Counted from the first letter of the stretch, positions 16,590 to 26,095 are shown. The stretch: DNA of 64,000 nt from CANJIV01 sp046330225 (GCA_046330225.1 JAXLTD010000009.1:88561-152560), one strand, 5' to 3'. The notes: generated by a model not told the origin, from the letters alone. A program made the numbers and translations.

Positions 16590-18602
16590 TCAGCTGAGCA
16601 CCGGCACCGCATCCAGGTACTCACGGATCTCTCGGGCGGCATCCGGCCTGGGCACCGCGCCCGATCGCCATAGGACGGCTGCCCGGGACTCCAGCTCGGT
16701 CGCGTCACTGAACCCCAATTGTCCGGCGAGCCGATGCAGCACCTGCTTCCCGAAACACTCCGTGGAGAGACGATTGGCGTCGGCTCGCATGGTTGCCCAC
16801 TGGTTCATTTTGGCGGCGATTGCTATTCGACGCCTTGCCTGGTCAGCTTCCGACAGTGTGATCAACTGCTCAGCAATGCGTTTCGCCGCTTGATCCGGAT
16901 CGGGGGATATCAGCTGCCAGCCAAGCTGCCCGGCTTCTCGAACCCCAGGTTTGGAATCTTCACTCCATCCTTCCTCGACTCTTGCCTTCTCATACGCCCA
17001 ACGACCGGCATCGGGGTCCGCGCAGCGCTGCAGAATCAAGAGGGCGTCCTCGTCGTTGCGGTTGCTGTCTACCAGCAAGCGCCGTACCAATTCGGGCTGA
17101 AGAAAGAGGTTCTCGATCTCGCAGACCGAGAGAACGTGGACGCCATATTCTTGGAGAACCGATCGTCGCTGCTCGTCGGTTCGGAAGTCGCGGTCGATGA
17201 TTCCAGCGATTCGCAGCTGCTCCTCTTGCGACGCCAGCGAGCGCAACGCATCCACCCGATGCAGGACCTCTTCGCAGCCGCCAGCTTCGATAAACCGGTC
17301 CGCCGTGGCGGATTCCAGAACGGTTGCGAATCGCTCGCGTTCTCGTCGTTCGCGCGTGCCCTCGATCAGGACAAATCGGGACCGGCCGACCGAGAAGGCC
17401 GGCGTCCCCACAGCAGCAGCCAGCGTTGACAATGCAGGTCGATCCGCAAGCGGACTGACGCTGCGCACCAGCCGGTCGTCGTCACGCTCGATAACCAGCG
17501 TGGCCATCGGGCCTGCCACCTCTGCAGCCTCTAGGGAATGCGTGGCGACCCATGCCTGTCCTTCATCCACCGTACTTCGCAGGTAGTCCAACCAGCCGCG
17601 CAGCAATTCCGGATTGAGGTGAAGCTCCGGTTCGTCAAGCAGGAACAGCCCGTCGCGCATTCCGAACCGGTCCAGTTGGCCGACGAGAAAGGCCAGCTCG
17701 CGCTCTCCGCCGCTCAATTCCTCATATGGCACTTCGGCGCCTGCGCTGTCAAAGATCAGGCGCCGCGTCTCGTGATCAAGCCTCACAAGGCGAAGGTGTG
17801 GCAGCACCTGTTGAAGACCATCTCTGTAGCCCTCAAGAGGGTCATGCGGGGGCGGTGCGGCTTCTCCGCTCTTCTGAGCGGCCAGGGCCTGCTGGTAGTA
17901 CTCGGCTTGGAGGCGTTGCTGGCCACCTAGCATGCTGCGCATCCATTCGAGATAGAGGTTCTGAGTGAGCTGAGCGGCCTGGTTCTTCAGCCAGTCGGGC
18001 AGCGAGAAGTCCTGTCTGGAGAACGCGAGGACCTCGTGATCCTGAACTTCGCTGTTGGGAAACACGCGGTCAGCATCGATGTACAGGTGCAGTAGTGCGG
18101 GCGTCTGCCGAAGCGACTGCACGACGGCACCACCGAGTCGGATGCTCTCCGGTTCGTATCCGCCCGCGGTTACGACGATCGCTTGACCACCGAAGGGGTT
18201 GGTGCTCACGGAAGTTCCGGGCGGGAGATCGGATGGCGGATTGGCCCCGGCCCAGCCTCGAGACCAGAACATGAGGCGACCGCCCCAGCTTCCCACCAAT
18301 CCGTGTTCGAGACCATGCTGGACCACGAGCGCATCCAGCAACTGCTGATCGAGGTCCACCCCCACTGTGACTTCGATGTTGTGCGAGCCGCCGGACAACG
18401 GAATCTGCGGGGCTGGGCGTCGCGTCTGAGCTGCTGGCGAAAGGCCCAGGTGATGGGCGACCCAGGTGAGCAGTTCAAGTATCGAACTCTTGCCAGTGCC
18501 GTTCTCTCCGACAAGACATACGAAGCGGGCGTCCGCCGGAACATCGACACTCACGTCGGCAAGGTTCCGCCAGCCTTGCACCTTGATGCTCTCGACCCGC
18601 AT
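16590..18602 (-). CDS. OLD-like ABC ATPase with C-terminal TOPRIM/DUF4435-like domain (candidate defence gene)
   Basis: The 670-residue product carries an SMC/ABC-type ATPase: Walker A GENGTGKSS (residues 32-40), signature LSGGERELAFLVG, Walker B LFLLDEPELHLNPELL and H-loop VATHSLEAAE. After about residue 400 a second domain begins RFVLIEGTRERRERERFA and includes GIIDRDFR and CEIENLFLQPEL, matching the Glu and DxD elements of TOPRIM/DUF4435 nuclease domains. Related OLD-family ATPase-nucleases act in anti-phage defence (family knowledge). The gene is visibly less GC-rich than the surrounding chromosome and has many rare-looking codons, consistent with cargo acquisition. No UvrD-like Gabija partner is adjacent; the next intact gene is the divergent FRG gene. 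Confidence 0.85.
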   Translation of the reverse strand: MRVESIKVQGWRNLADVSVDVPADARFVCLVGENGTGKSSILELLTWVAHHLGLSPAAQTRRPAPQIPLSGGSHNIEVTVGVDLDQQLLDALVVQHGLEHGLVGSWGGRLMFWSRGWAGANPPSDLPPGTSVSTNPFGGQAIVVTAGGYEPESIRLGGAVVQSLRQTPALLHLYIDADRVFPNSEVQDHEVLAFSRQDFSLPDWLKNQAAQLTQNLYLEWMRSMLGGQQRLQAEYYQQALAAQKSGEAAPPPHDPLEGYRDGLQQVLPHLRLVRLDHETRRLIFDSAGAEVPYEELSGGERELAFLVGQLDRFGMRDGLFLLDEPELHLNPELLRGWLDYLRSTVDEGQAWVATHSLEAAEVAGPMATLVIERDDDRLVRSVSPLADRPALSTLAAAVGTPAFSVGRSRFVLIEGTRERRERERFATVLESATADRFIEAGGCEEVLHRVDALRSLASQEEQLRIAGIIDRDFRTDEQRRSVLQEYGVHVLSVCEIENLFLQPELVRRLLVDSNRNDEDALLILQRCADPDAGRWAYEKARVEEGWSEDSKPGVREAGQLGWQLISPDPDQAAKRIAEQLITLSEADQARRRIAIAAKMNQWATMRADANRLSTECFGKQVLHRLAGQLGFSDATELESRAAVLWRSGAVPRPDAAREIREYLDAVPVLS

Positions 18603-18800
18603 GGACTACACGATACGCGCGGCCAGGACGACGGGCTGGCCGTGAGCTTCTGCCCAGCAGCAGCCCTTGTCGCGGAACCGAACACGACAAGACCCGACTC
18701 GTGACCAGATCCCAGATCCCCGCTCCGGCATCACGGATCTCCTGATCTCGTCCGGGGCCTTCCGAGGCCGCCGGCAAGCGAACCGCGGGCTCGCGAGGCG

Positions 18801-18887
18801 CTAGTGCTGCTGTTCGGGCAGGACCGCACCCGTCTTGTAGCGTTCTCGGAGTTCGTCCGCGAGCAGGCGGACTCGCTGGCGATCGTG
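18801..18887 (-). pseudogene. Remnant of a protein C-terminus (minus strand)
   Basis: An uninterrupted minus-strand piece bounded by an in-frame stop upstream (18888-18890) ends RVRLLADELRERYKTGAVLP plus five residues and TAG at 18801. The composition is protein-like, but there is no start codon in a plausible place. It looks like the tail of a lost gene. Confidence 0.3.
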
Positions 18888-19072
18888 TCACGCAGACACT
18901 AGCGCGGCACGAGCCGTATGCCGACGTCATCCAGCGGCTCGCCCAACAACAGCGCCGGTTGGCGGACATCGCCGACCGCGCGAACTTCCTTTCGCTCATC
19001 GGGTCGGGGCTGGCAGGCCCAAAGCAGAGCGGATTCGAGAAGAAGGCTGCAGAGCACATCGCAGCCATCTGA
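18887..19072 (+). pseudogene. Remnant open frame on the plus strand
   Basis: An open stretch without a usable start codon near its beginning encodes ARHEPYADVIQRLAQQQRRL followed by ADIADRANFLSLIGSG and ends with a stop at 19070-19072. The helical, non-random composition suggests the 3' end of a disrupted small gene. It is close to, but not continuous with, the FRG gene. Confidence 0.3.
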
Positions 19073-19199
19073 GGAGCCGCGTGCCGGTCGACCCAGACCT
19101 CTCGCAGAGCCCCACCGGAAGTCCCTCAAGCCCCGAGACGGTTCTGCAAAGCGTTGAGCCAAGCAACTGTTCGACGGTCGTGATGGAATCTGCGCGATC

Positions 19200-20198
19200 G
19201 TGACGACGGGCGCACTCGGCGAGGCGGGCATCCTTGGGTCGCAAGAGACGGCGCCTTCGCTTGATTCATGGGCGGACTTCGTTCGCGAGTTCGCACTGAA
19301 CGCTGCGCCGAACTGGATCTTTCGGGGTCACGCAGACGCGACGTGGCAACTCGTCACGAGTCTTCAGCGAGCGTTTGCTGCCCGCGGCATCGCGGACCTA
19401 GCGGAGCGGGCCGCATTCGAGAACTCGGCGATCGGGTTCTTCCAAGAGCGGGCGCGGCTGCACTTGGAACAGGTTCCCGACGAACACGACCTCCTTGGTT
19501 GGCTCGGAGTGATGCAGCACTACGGGGCGCCGACCCGACTGCAGGACTGGACCCAGTCGCCGTTCGTGGCCGCGTACTTCGCCTACCGCGAAGACACCGG
19601 TCAAGACGGCGAACTTTGGGCGCTACAGGCGTTCTTCTGCCGAAGGACCTTGACGCCAGTCATGCTCGGTCAGCCGTGGGACTATCTCGGCTTTCTCGAA
19701 ATCGTCGGCCAGGACGCCCAGGGCAACGAGGTCATCGTGCGTCCGGGGGTTGAGCTGAGTCAGAAGGACGCCGAGAACGAGAATCTTCGTGCTGCCATCC
19801 GGGGCGGCAACGGATGGCCCCTTCCGCTGCTGCCCCTCGCGTACGACGCCCGGATGGCCGCGCAGCAGGCGGTCTTTGTCTCGGCGACGCAGCTGGACTT
19901 CGCGCTGGAAGCATTGCTCGACAAGGATCTCTGGCCGCAGCCGGAGGCTCCGAATCGTTTCGTCGACCAACTCAAACAGCAGGAGGCGGAATACCCCCTG
20001 GCTGAGCCGTACCAGCTGATCAAGCGCGTGCGGCTGCCGTATGCCTGGCGCGGGGACGCGCTGAGGACGCTCCGCCAGATGGGCATCGCCGAGGAAACCC
20101 TCTTCCCAGGGCTCGACGGCGCCGGGCGCGCCACACGCATGCACATCGAAGCCCGTTCCCTCGGCCTCCGCGATGCATTACAGAGCGTCGGTCTCTGA
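19200..20198 (+). CDS. FRG-domain protein (candidate defence gene)
   Basis: The 332-residue protein contains the FRG domain named after its Phe-Arg-Gly motif: WIFRGHADATWQLVTSLQRAF (FRG at residues 41-43), then LLGWLGVMQHYGAPTRLQDWTQSPFVAAYFA, the second conserved block (QHYGxPTRLLDWT-type), and a C-terminal QAVFVSATQ strand. FRG proteins occur in phage-defence islands; their biochemical activity is poorly defined. It starts at GTG 19200. Its 3' end overlaps the convergent tniQ by 21 bases, so it is packed tightly against the transposition module. Confidence 0.85.
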   Translation: MTTGALGEAGILGSQETAPSLDSWADFVREFALNAAPNWIFRGHADATWQLVTSLQRAFAARGIADLAERAAFENSAIGFFQERARLHLEQVPDEHDLLGWLGVMQHYGAPTRLQDWTQSPFVAAYFAYREDTGQDGELWALQAFFCRRTLTPVMLGQPWDYLGFLEIVGQDAQGNEVIVRPGVELSQKDAENENLRAAIRGGNGWPLPLLPLAYDARMAAQQAVFVSATQLDFALEALLDKDLWPQPEAPNRFVDQLKQQEAEYPLAEPYQLIKRVRLPYAWRGDALRTLRQMGIAEETLFPGLDGAGRATRMHIEARSLGLRDALQSVGL

Positions 20199-21953
20199 CA
20201 GGTCGTTGAGGAGGTTCTCCCCGAACGTCAGCAGGCTGCCCTCGACCGCCGGCAGGACGTCGCGGGTGAAGCGCCGGAAGAGTTCGCGGTCGGTCTCGGT
20301 CGGGTGGCCACCGTAGATCGGCGCCTCGCGCCAATCCAATCCGGTCAGCTGGGCCCAAAGCCAGGCAGCAGCGTGGCGGTCTCTCCCCTTTCCGACTCGG
20401 ATGCCGGCGTCAAACGCGATGCGAGCCCACTCCTCGGGCGTGAACCCGTTCCAGTGTGCGAGGTCCGCCTCGCGCTGACGGTAGTCAACCGCGGGCTGCT
20501 TGATAAGGCCATCCAGCGCCGCCGACAGCGCGGCATGGAAGGACTCGCGGGCGCCTGCCTCGGCGAGCCTTGTCACGGCGTTGTTGGCCAGCACCCGCAC
20601 GGCCCGCATGTCGGAGTACCCGAGAGCGGCGCCTGCTTCGGGCCACGTCGCGTTGATGAGATAGCGGGCCACGGCAAGCGAGGTGTACGCGCGCGCCGTT
20701 CGCGCGAGAAGCCGCGTGTTCGCGACCAGCGGCGCGATCTCGGCCTCGTAGAGCGGCTCGGGCCAGAGCCGGGGGACGAAGCGGACATCAAACTGCGGCG
20801 CAGCTGGGTTCAGCTTGAGCTGCTGCTTGATGCGCGGACTGCGGCGTCGCAGTGCGCGGTGCCAGGCCTCAGCGAGGTCATCGGGCATGTGGAACCAGGC
20901 CGCGAAGCTGGCGGCGTGTCGAGGACGCAGGTCGTGCGTGTCGTGCGCGAGATCTGCGACGAGTTCGGGCGACGCGGAGATTCGAACCGCCGAAGGCAGA
21001 ACGGCTGCGAGCAGCGCCGCGTTCACCGCGGGACCGACCCACACTCGCTGGCGCGGCGCTCGTCGGCCGTCTTGGCCTCGTTCCCGCATGGCGGAGCGCT
21101 GCGAGAGCGTGCCGGCACGCTCGGCCTCGTGCTGGAGCCAGGCCGTCTCAGCGAGACCGGGCAAGGGGCCCAGAAGCTTCCGCTGGCCGCCGGCGAGGAG
21201 GCAGGCCGCGAGCGACCGCAGTCGGTTGAAGTAGGCGAGCTGGCCCTCGCCGGGCGGGCCGTGCAAGTGGGCGTCGATTTCCTGCTGCGCCTCGATCATC
21301 GCGCGGTGCCGGCCGATCCGGGCCGCGTCCGAGAGCGTGAGATCGAACCCACACACCTCCTTGCGCCCCGACACCCCGATGCCGGGCGGGAGCGGGTTGT
21401 GGCACACCCGGATGTCTGGCACGACGCTTGGAAGCACCGGAATGGTGCTTCCGTCCTGGCGGCCGCTCTGCGTCCGTCGAGCACACCCTTCGCAGAAGCT
21501 GACTAGCAGCCGCCGGTGGCGGAGGCAGGCGAAGGACCAGGGGAGCTTCCAGGCAAGGCGCCAGTAGCCGTCCTCGTCGAGGCATTCCGGGCACACGTGC
21601 GAGCCGGCGGAATACATCCATTCGCGCATCGCGATCTTCCTAAGCACGTCGGGCCGAGGGTCCAGCAGTTCGGGTGCGCGCAGGCACACGCCGTTGAAGG
21701 CGATCAGCAGCGTGGCCCGGATCTGCGTGGAGGGAAGTCGCATGGCGTGTGCCAGGCATTCGAGCCGCTGGGGATCGGCGGTGACGCCATAGGCACGTGT
21801 CAGCGTCCTGAAGTGGGCCTGATCAGCGAATCCGGTTGCGGCAAGCACGGTGAGCAGGGGCGCGTCGTTGCGTGCCGCCAGACGGACCATGAGGCTGTGG
21901 AAGGACTCGCCCGGCATGGGGCGCACCGACACCGGGAGGGTGCGGACGTTCAC
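20178..21953 (-). CDS. tniQ: TniQ/TnsD-family target-selection protein
   Basis: The 591-residue product starts at GTG 21953 (overlapping the tnsC stop as GTGA) with LPVSVRPMPGESFHSLMVRLAARN, the TniQ N-terminal signature. A zinc-finger region (HVCPECLDEDGYWRLAW ... CLRHRRLLVSFCEGC, about residues 117-160) and a long helical C-terminus follow. In Tn7 the related TnsD binds a fixed chromosomal site and recruits TnsC. The length, well above the short TniQ of CRISPR-associated elements, favours a sequence-specific TnsD role. The likely target here is the 3' end of pilC or the adjacent VOC gene. Confidence 0.9.
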   Translation of the reverse strand: MNVRTLPVSVRPMPGESFHSLMVRLAARNDAPLLTVLAATGFADQAHFRTLTRAYGVTADPQRLECLAHAMRLPSTQIRATLLIAFNGVCLRAPELLDPRPDVLRKIAMREWMYSAGSHVCPECLDEDGYWRLAWKLPWSFACLRHRRLLVSFCEGCARRTQSGRQDGSTIPVLPSVVPDIRVCHNPLPPGIGVSGRKEVCGFDLTLSDAARIGRHRAMIEAQQEIDAHLHGPPGEGQLAYFNRLRSLAACLLAGGQRKLLGPLPGLAETAWLQHEAERAGTLSQRSAMRERGQDGRRAPRQRVWVGPAVNAALLAAVLPSAVRISASPELVADLAHDTHDLRPRHAASFAAWFHMPDDLAEAWHRALRRRSPRIKQQLKLNPAAPQFDVRFVPRLWPEPLYEAEIAPLVANTRLLARTARAYTSLAVARYLINATWPEAGAALGYSDMRAVRVLANNAVTRLAEAGARESFHAALSAALDGLIKQPAVDYRQREADLAHWNGFTPEEWARIAFDAGIRVGKGRDRHAAAWLWAQLTGLDWREAPIYGGHPTETDRELFRRFTRDVLPAVEGSLLTFGENLLNDLSETDAL

Positions 21954-23035
21954 GCGGCGCGCCGCCGCCTCGACCTCGTCGCCCTCGTCTCCCGCTGCTC
22001 TGCGCCGTGGCTGAGGCGGACGGCGTCGAGCGTGGGCGTGGTGAGCCCCTGGGCGCGCGTGGGGTTCTTGAGGTCGCGGTCCAGCGCGTAGTCGGACGCG
22101 AGGTTGATGAGATCGACCACTGCGCCGATCGAGCCATCGGTCCGACGGTGCAGGTAAGTGGCTGCCTCCCGGTCGGAGAGCTGGACCGGGCCGAGCACCC
22201 GGACGTCACGCTCCACGGACCTCAGCAGCGACCGCCATTCCCGCTTGCCTTCGGCAGTCGTGATCTCCATCCGCTGCACGGGGCAGCGGCGCAGGCGGTG
22301 CGAGAGCTGGGCGTACCGCGCCTCGCTGACAGCACGCCCTTCGCGGAAGATCCCCTCGTGCTCGAGGCCGACGCCCGCGAAGACGAAGGTCGCGGGCACC
22401 TCGTTCATGAGGTGCTTGAGGTGGTCGTTGAGCTGCCGCCCGGCCAGCTCGCGCGGGCTCATGTAGTGCAGGTCGTCGATGCACACCAGCGTGGTGGCGC
22501 ACAGGTGCATGACCTCGATGACGCGCCGGCTGAGGTCGCTGGCCGTGCTCTTGAGCGGGTATGTATGCCCGAAGAAGTCGATGAGCTGCCCGTTAAGGGC
22601 CTTGATGGTGGTGTCGCGCGGCAGCGTGATGCAGCACACCGGGATGAACTCATCGCCAGCCTCAGTCTCGGTCCCATACTCCGCGACCTTGCGCCGGTGA
22701 TAGACGCGGCCGAACTGCTGGAGAATGGTCGTCTTGCCGAGAGTGGGCTCGCCGTCGATGGCAGCGGCCCGACGGATGCGGTCGCCGGGCATGCGATCGT
22801 TGGCCTTGACGAGCGCGTTGAGCTGGTTGCCGATCTCCTTGGCGGATCCGAGCCTGTAGGGGCCGAGGCTGGCGTTCTGCCGGCGCCACCGAGCCACCAC
22901 CGCCTCTTGTTCATCCGCGGGGAGCCGGTCGAACTCCGCAGGCGACAGGGGCGCCGGCGCGGGCTCCGGGTCGCGCGCACAGAACGCGAACCAGCCCTCC
23001 TTGCGGTGCAGGGCGTGCCTGACGGGAGCCGCCAT
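21950..23035 (-). CDS. tnsC: TnsC-like AAA+ ATPase, transposition regulator
   Basis: The 361-residue AAA+ protein has Walker A GEPTLGKT (residues 95-102), Walker B TLVCIDDLHYMS and a sensor region TFVFAGVGLEHEG. TnsC bridges the target selector and the TnsAB transposase and confers target immunity. It overlaps tnsB by one base (TGATG) and tniQ by four. The C-terminus is very basic (RETRATRSRRRRAA), suitable for DNA or TnsAB contact. Confidence 0.93.
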   Translation of the reverse strand: MAAPVRHALHRKEGWFAFCARDPEPAPAPLSPAEFDRLPADEQEAVVARWRRQNASLGPYRLGSAKEIGNQLNALVKANDRMPGDRIRRAAAIDGEPTLGKTTILQQFGRVYHRRKVAEYGTETEAGDEFIPVCCITLPRDTTIKALNGQLIDFFGHTYPLKSTASDLSRRVIEVMHLCATTLVCIDDLHYMSPRELAGRQLNDHLKHLMNEVPATFVFAGVGLEHEGIFREGRAVSEARYAQLSHRLRRCPVQRMEITTAEGKREWRSLLRSVERDVRVLGPVQLSDREAATYLHRRTDGSIGAVVDLINLASDYALDRDLKNPTRAQGLTTPTLDAVRLSHGAEQRETRATRSRRRRAA

Positions 23036-25254
23036 CAGCGGGCCGCATTGAAGCTGTCGTCGTCGATCAGCGGGAGCGGCTCGATGTCGTCGTCGTCCCA
23101 GGACCGATCATCGGGCCCGTCGTCCGTCTCAGGCGCAGGAACGGTGCGCTTGGGGCGCTTGGGCTTGTTCGGCTGCTCGGCGGGCTGCTGCGCGGGCGGC
23201 GGCTCGGGGTCCGAGCCGGCCGAGCCGCTGACAGTCGAGACCGCCGGCGTGGCAGACCGCAGCTCGCCGGCATGGCGGGCCTGATCGAGCATCCGCGCCA
23301 CGAGCTTGCGCTCGGCCGGAGCAGTCTGGCCAGAAAGCTGCCGCTCGAGGAACGCATCAAGCTGCTGGCTCACGATCTCGGGGTCAGGCCGCTGCAGCCC
23401 ATCGTCGGCGAGGAGCTGCTTCACCCAGGCGAGCGCGGCGTCATTGAACGGGACGTCGGGATGCAGGGCGCCGACGCGGAGCAGCGCGACCCACCGTTCC
23501 GTATCCGGCTCGTAGAACCAGACTCGCGACAAATCGCGAGGGTCGTAGTGGATCGGGTGGACCGGCGCGCGCGAGTCCTCATCCCAGGGCGAGGGCCGCC
23601 GGCGCCAGACATCGATCACGGGGTGGTAGTACCGCAGCCGGTTGAGATTGATGCCGTAGTCCTGCAGGACCACCCGCTTGCTCGGCAGGCACGCGACGAG
23701 CCGCTCGGGCGACGGAGCCACGGTGAGAAAGCCCGACCGGGCAAGGCTGTACTCGAACATCTGGTTCGAGGTGACGGCGACCTGCGGCGCCTCCGGCAGC
23801 CGGCACCCGTCATGCGCGCGGCGGTGATACGCGGTCACCGCCCAGTCGATGATCAGGCCCTCCAGCTCGTCAAGGAAGAGCATCGGCTCCCGCTCAATGC
23901 GCCGACCGCGATGATGGGCGCCGCGCCCGACGTAGCCCGGCAGACGCTGCAGGAGCTGCTCGTTGACGTTGTCGAACGCCTGCTCCACAACTCCCTTGTA
24001 ATTCGGCGTCCGCGGCGGAGCCGGCTGGATGGAGATCCCGAACTGCTCGCAAGCGGCGAAGAATGTGCGCGAGAGGTACACCCGCCCGCGATCACACACC
24101 ACCGTCTGCGGGCGCCCGAAGGGTGATTGCGCCGGTCGCGATCCTCGCAGCGCCTCTCGGCTCATGTCGATGACCAGGCGCTCGGGCACGCCCTGGAAGT
24201 TCCACGCGCATTCCTCGCCCCACGGCTCGCGCCACGGGACTGGGCACAGCAGGTCGTAGACCATCAACGCGGCATCCACGGCCTTGGTCCCTTGGGCGGC
24301 AACGCGGACCGAGCGGATGCTGCGGTCGAAGGCGTCCACGGCCAGCGTGACCTCCGGACGCCCCATCACGCCGGTCGCCCGGTCCAGCGCCATGACGTCA
24401 AGAATCGTGGAATCGATCTGGGCCACCTCCCCGGAGCGGGTGGCGCGCAGGGGCGCGGAGGTTGGACGGGGCTTGTCCGCAGCGCTGCGGCGGTTGGCTG
24501 CTTCGCCAGCGAGGAAGGCGCCCCGATACCGGTGCTTGAGAAGTCGATAGAACGCGGTGCGGCCCGGGAGCCGCAACGCCTGGGCACCACCCTCGCTCAC
24601 GCGCAAGCCGACGATGGCCCGGTCCGGGAACCTCCGCCTCAGTTCACGACGCAGGTCGTCATAGAGGATGTGCGCACCCGCGGTGCTGCCGTGCGTCCGG
24701 CCAGCGGCAAGTTCGTCCAGGACTTGAAGAACCTCGGGGCTCGGCGACTGTCGGGTCCTGCGCAGGGAGGCAGCGCGAGCGTCTGCGAGGCCGAGCAGCC
24801 CTTCGGCCTCGTAGTTCGCGCACCAGCGCTCAAGCGTCCGCTCGCCCATCCGCATCCCGGCAGCCCGAAGCTCACGCGCCTTGAGCGCGCGGCGCTCCAT
24901 CAGCGTGGTCCGTGCGGGGTCGTACTCAGGGCGTCCGGGGCCGTCGGCGAACTCGCCCGCCGGATGGCCGAGCAGCACCTCCAGCACGTGAGCCCTGCGC
25001 CACAGCGCCTGCTTGAGCATCTCGTCGCTCCAGCCTTCCACCAAGGCCGCCCGGGACGGCCCGCCGCCTGGCGCGCCGGCCAAGGGCCTCAGGCCCGGGG
25101 AGGCTGCGAGTTCCGTCACTGCCACGCGACGAGCCTCGTCATCGCAGTCGATCGCTTGAAGAGCAACATGCCGGCCATCAAATGCGACGACACGCCACGG
25201 CCGATCCTCGAACATCAGATCGACGCCGGCCCCCAAATGAAGGCGCTCAGTCAC
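23035..25254 (-). CDS. tnsB: TnsB-like DDE transposase
   Basis: The 739-residue transposase catalyses strand transfer at the element ends. The DDE triad is visible: VAQIDSTILD (Asp281), TVVCDRGRVYL (Asp388) and NYKGVVEQAF (Glu424). N-terminal helical domains for end binding (ERTLERWCANYEAEGLLG) and a C-terminal Mu-type beta barrel plus a Pro/Glu/Asp-rich tail, as used to contact TnsC, are present. I chose the GTG at 25254, which overlaps tnsA by eight bases; a longer in-frame start at 25299 would overlap by 53. Confidence 0.94.
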   Translation of the reverse strand: MTERLHLGAGVDLMFEDRPWRVVAFDGRHVALQAIDCDDEARRVAVTELAASPGLRPLAGAPGGGPSRAALVEGWSDEMLKQALWRRAHVLEVLLGHPAGEFADGPGRPEYDPARTTLMERRALKARELRAAGMRMGERTLERWCANYEAEGLLGLADARAASLRRTRQSPSPEVLQVLDELAAGRTHGSTAGAHILYDDLRRELRRRFPDRAIVGLRVSEGGAQALRLPGRTAFYRLLKHRYRGAFLAGEAANRRSAADKPRPTSAPLRATRSGEVAQIDSTILDVMALDRATGVMGRPEVTLAVDAFDRSIRSVRVAAQGTKAVDAALMVYDLLCPVPWREPWGEECAWNFQGVPERLVIDMSREALRGSRPAQSPFGRPQTVVCDRGRVYLSRTFFAACEQFGISIQPAPPRTPNYKGVVEQAFDNVNEQLLQRLPGYVGRGAHHRGRRIEREPMLFLDELEGLIIDWAVTAYHRRAHDGCRLPEAPQVAVTSNQMFEYSLARSGFLTVAPSPERLVACLPSKRVVLQDYGINLNRLRYYHPVIDVWRRRPSPWDEDSRAPVHPIHYDPRDLSRVWFYEPDTERWVALLRVGALHPDVPFNDAALAWVKQLLADDGLQRPDPEIVSQQLDAFLERQLSGQTAPAERKLVARMLDQARHAGELRSATPAVSTVSGSAGSDPEPPPAQQPAEQPNKPKRPKRTVPAPETDDGPDDRSWDDDDIEPLPLIDDDSFNAAR

Positions 25255-25981
25255 CGCGCCGCGCCTCCAGGATGGTGTGCGAGCTGATGGGCCGGTCAAG
25301 CTCGGCGACGAGCTGACGGTGCCAGATCAGGTGGGCCAGGATCGGCCGGGCGATCGCCGAGACCTCCCCCGTCCGGCGCTCGGCCTCATCCCAGCGCACG
25401 CCGCCGACACATGCCGCCTGCAGCGAGGGTGCCAGCTCGCGAGTCATCGGCGGCTCGAGGCGTGCTGCTGCAAGGAACTGAAGGTTGAGCAGGCGTGCGG
25501 GCGCCAACCCACCGATCGCCACCCGGTGGCGCCACCCCAGTTCCGAGCACACCCGCGACATGGCGGCGAGACGCGATGCGATGTCCGGCATCGCCGCCCG
25601 GCGCGGTGTCGCCACGTTCAGCACCTCGGGAACCTCGCCATCACCGAGGAGCAGGAAGTCGGGCACATGGGAGGCCGGGAGACCCTCGCCTCCGAAGTGC
25701 ACCCGGAACGGCTGCTCAACGATCCACGAGACGCCTGGGTCGAAGTCCGCGGCCAGCAAGTGCTGGGCTTCCAGCCGACTCTCGTAGCCCACGAAACCGG
25801 CCTTCGTTACCGACCAGAACAGTCCAGGATTCCGCTTCTGGCCTTGGTAGGCCGCGAACCGCCGGATCGGGCGAAGCTCTCGGAGGTCAAGCGCAAGCAG
25901 CTCGGGTTGAGGCACGGAGACCTCCTGTCCGGCGTAGTCGAGCGAGAAGACGGCAGAGGGCACGGCGAGGAGGCTACACAT
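25247..25981 (-). CDS. tnsA: TnsA-like endonuclease subunit, catalytic residues altered
   Basis: The 244-residue protein has the family blocks FAAYQGQKRNPGLFWSVTKAG, GYESRLEAQHLLAADFDPGV and EQPFRVHFGGEGLPASHVPDF. In TnsA the Glu in the second block, the Asp of PDF/PDY and a following (Q/D)-x-K make up the nuclease centre that cuts the 5' ends. Here the third element reads EVLNVATPRRA where relatives have a VVDVKP- or VVDVRP-type sequence. The acid is Asn and the basic residue is Ala. It may therefore not cut, giving copy-in (cointegrate) transposition. First gene of the tns operon. Confidence 0.85.
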   Translation of the reverse strand: MCSLLAVPSAVFSLDYAGQEVSVPQPELLALDLRELRPIRRFAAYQGQKRNPGLFWSVTKAGFVGYESRLEAQHLLAADFDPGVSWIVEQPFRVHFGGEGLPASHVPDFLLLGDGEVPEVLNVATPRRAAMPDIASRLAAMSRVCSELGWRHRVAIGGLAPARLLNLQFLAAARLEPPMTRELAPSLQAACVGGVRWDEAERRTGEVSAIARPILAHLIWHRQLVAELDRPISSHTILEARRGD

Positions 25982-25985
25982 GTGT

Positions 25986-26010
25986 TATACGAACGTCAAA
26001 CATCCGTATG
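25986..26010. promoter_or_regulatory. Inverted repeat in the tnsA / antitoxin-like divergent region
   Basis: GTTATACG and CGTATGAC (7 of 8 bases symmetric) flank a 13-base spacer just upstream of tnsA. A second pair, TGACA...TGTCA, lies at 26044-26067 before the antitoxin-like gene. Both look like operator sites. The small divergently transcribed gene is the obvious candidate regulator. Confidence 0.4.
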
Positions 26011-26095
26011 ACGCTCACTGGCCGCGAGTCCTTGGTTCGGGGCTGACAATATGCTCTACTCGTGTCAACGCTCCGACGAACGAAAGATAAAGACA

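Larger units (their letters stand above)
18603..19199. other. 597-base stretch without an intact gene; contains two coding remnants
   Basis: Between the OLD-like and FRG genes I see only decayed coding pieces (listed separately) and no RNA or riboswitch signature. It holds the divergent promoters for the two flanking genes, which I cannot place confidently. Confidence 0.5.
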
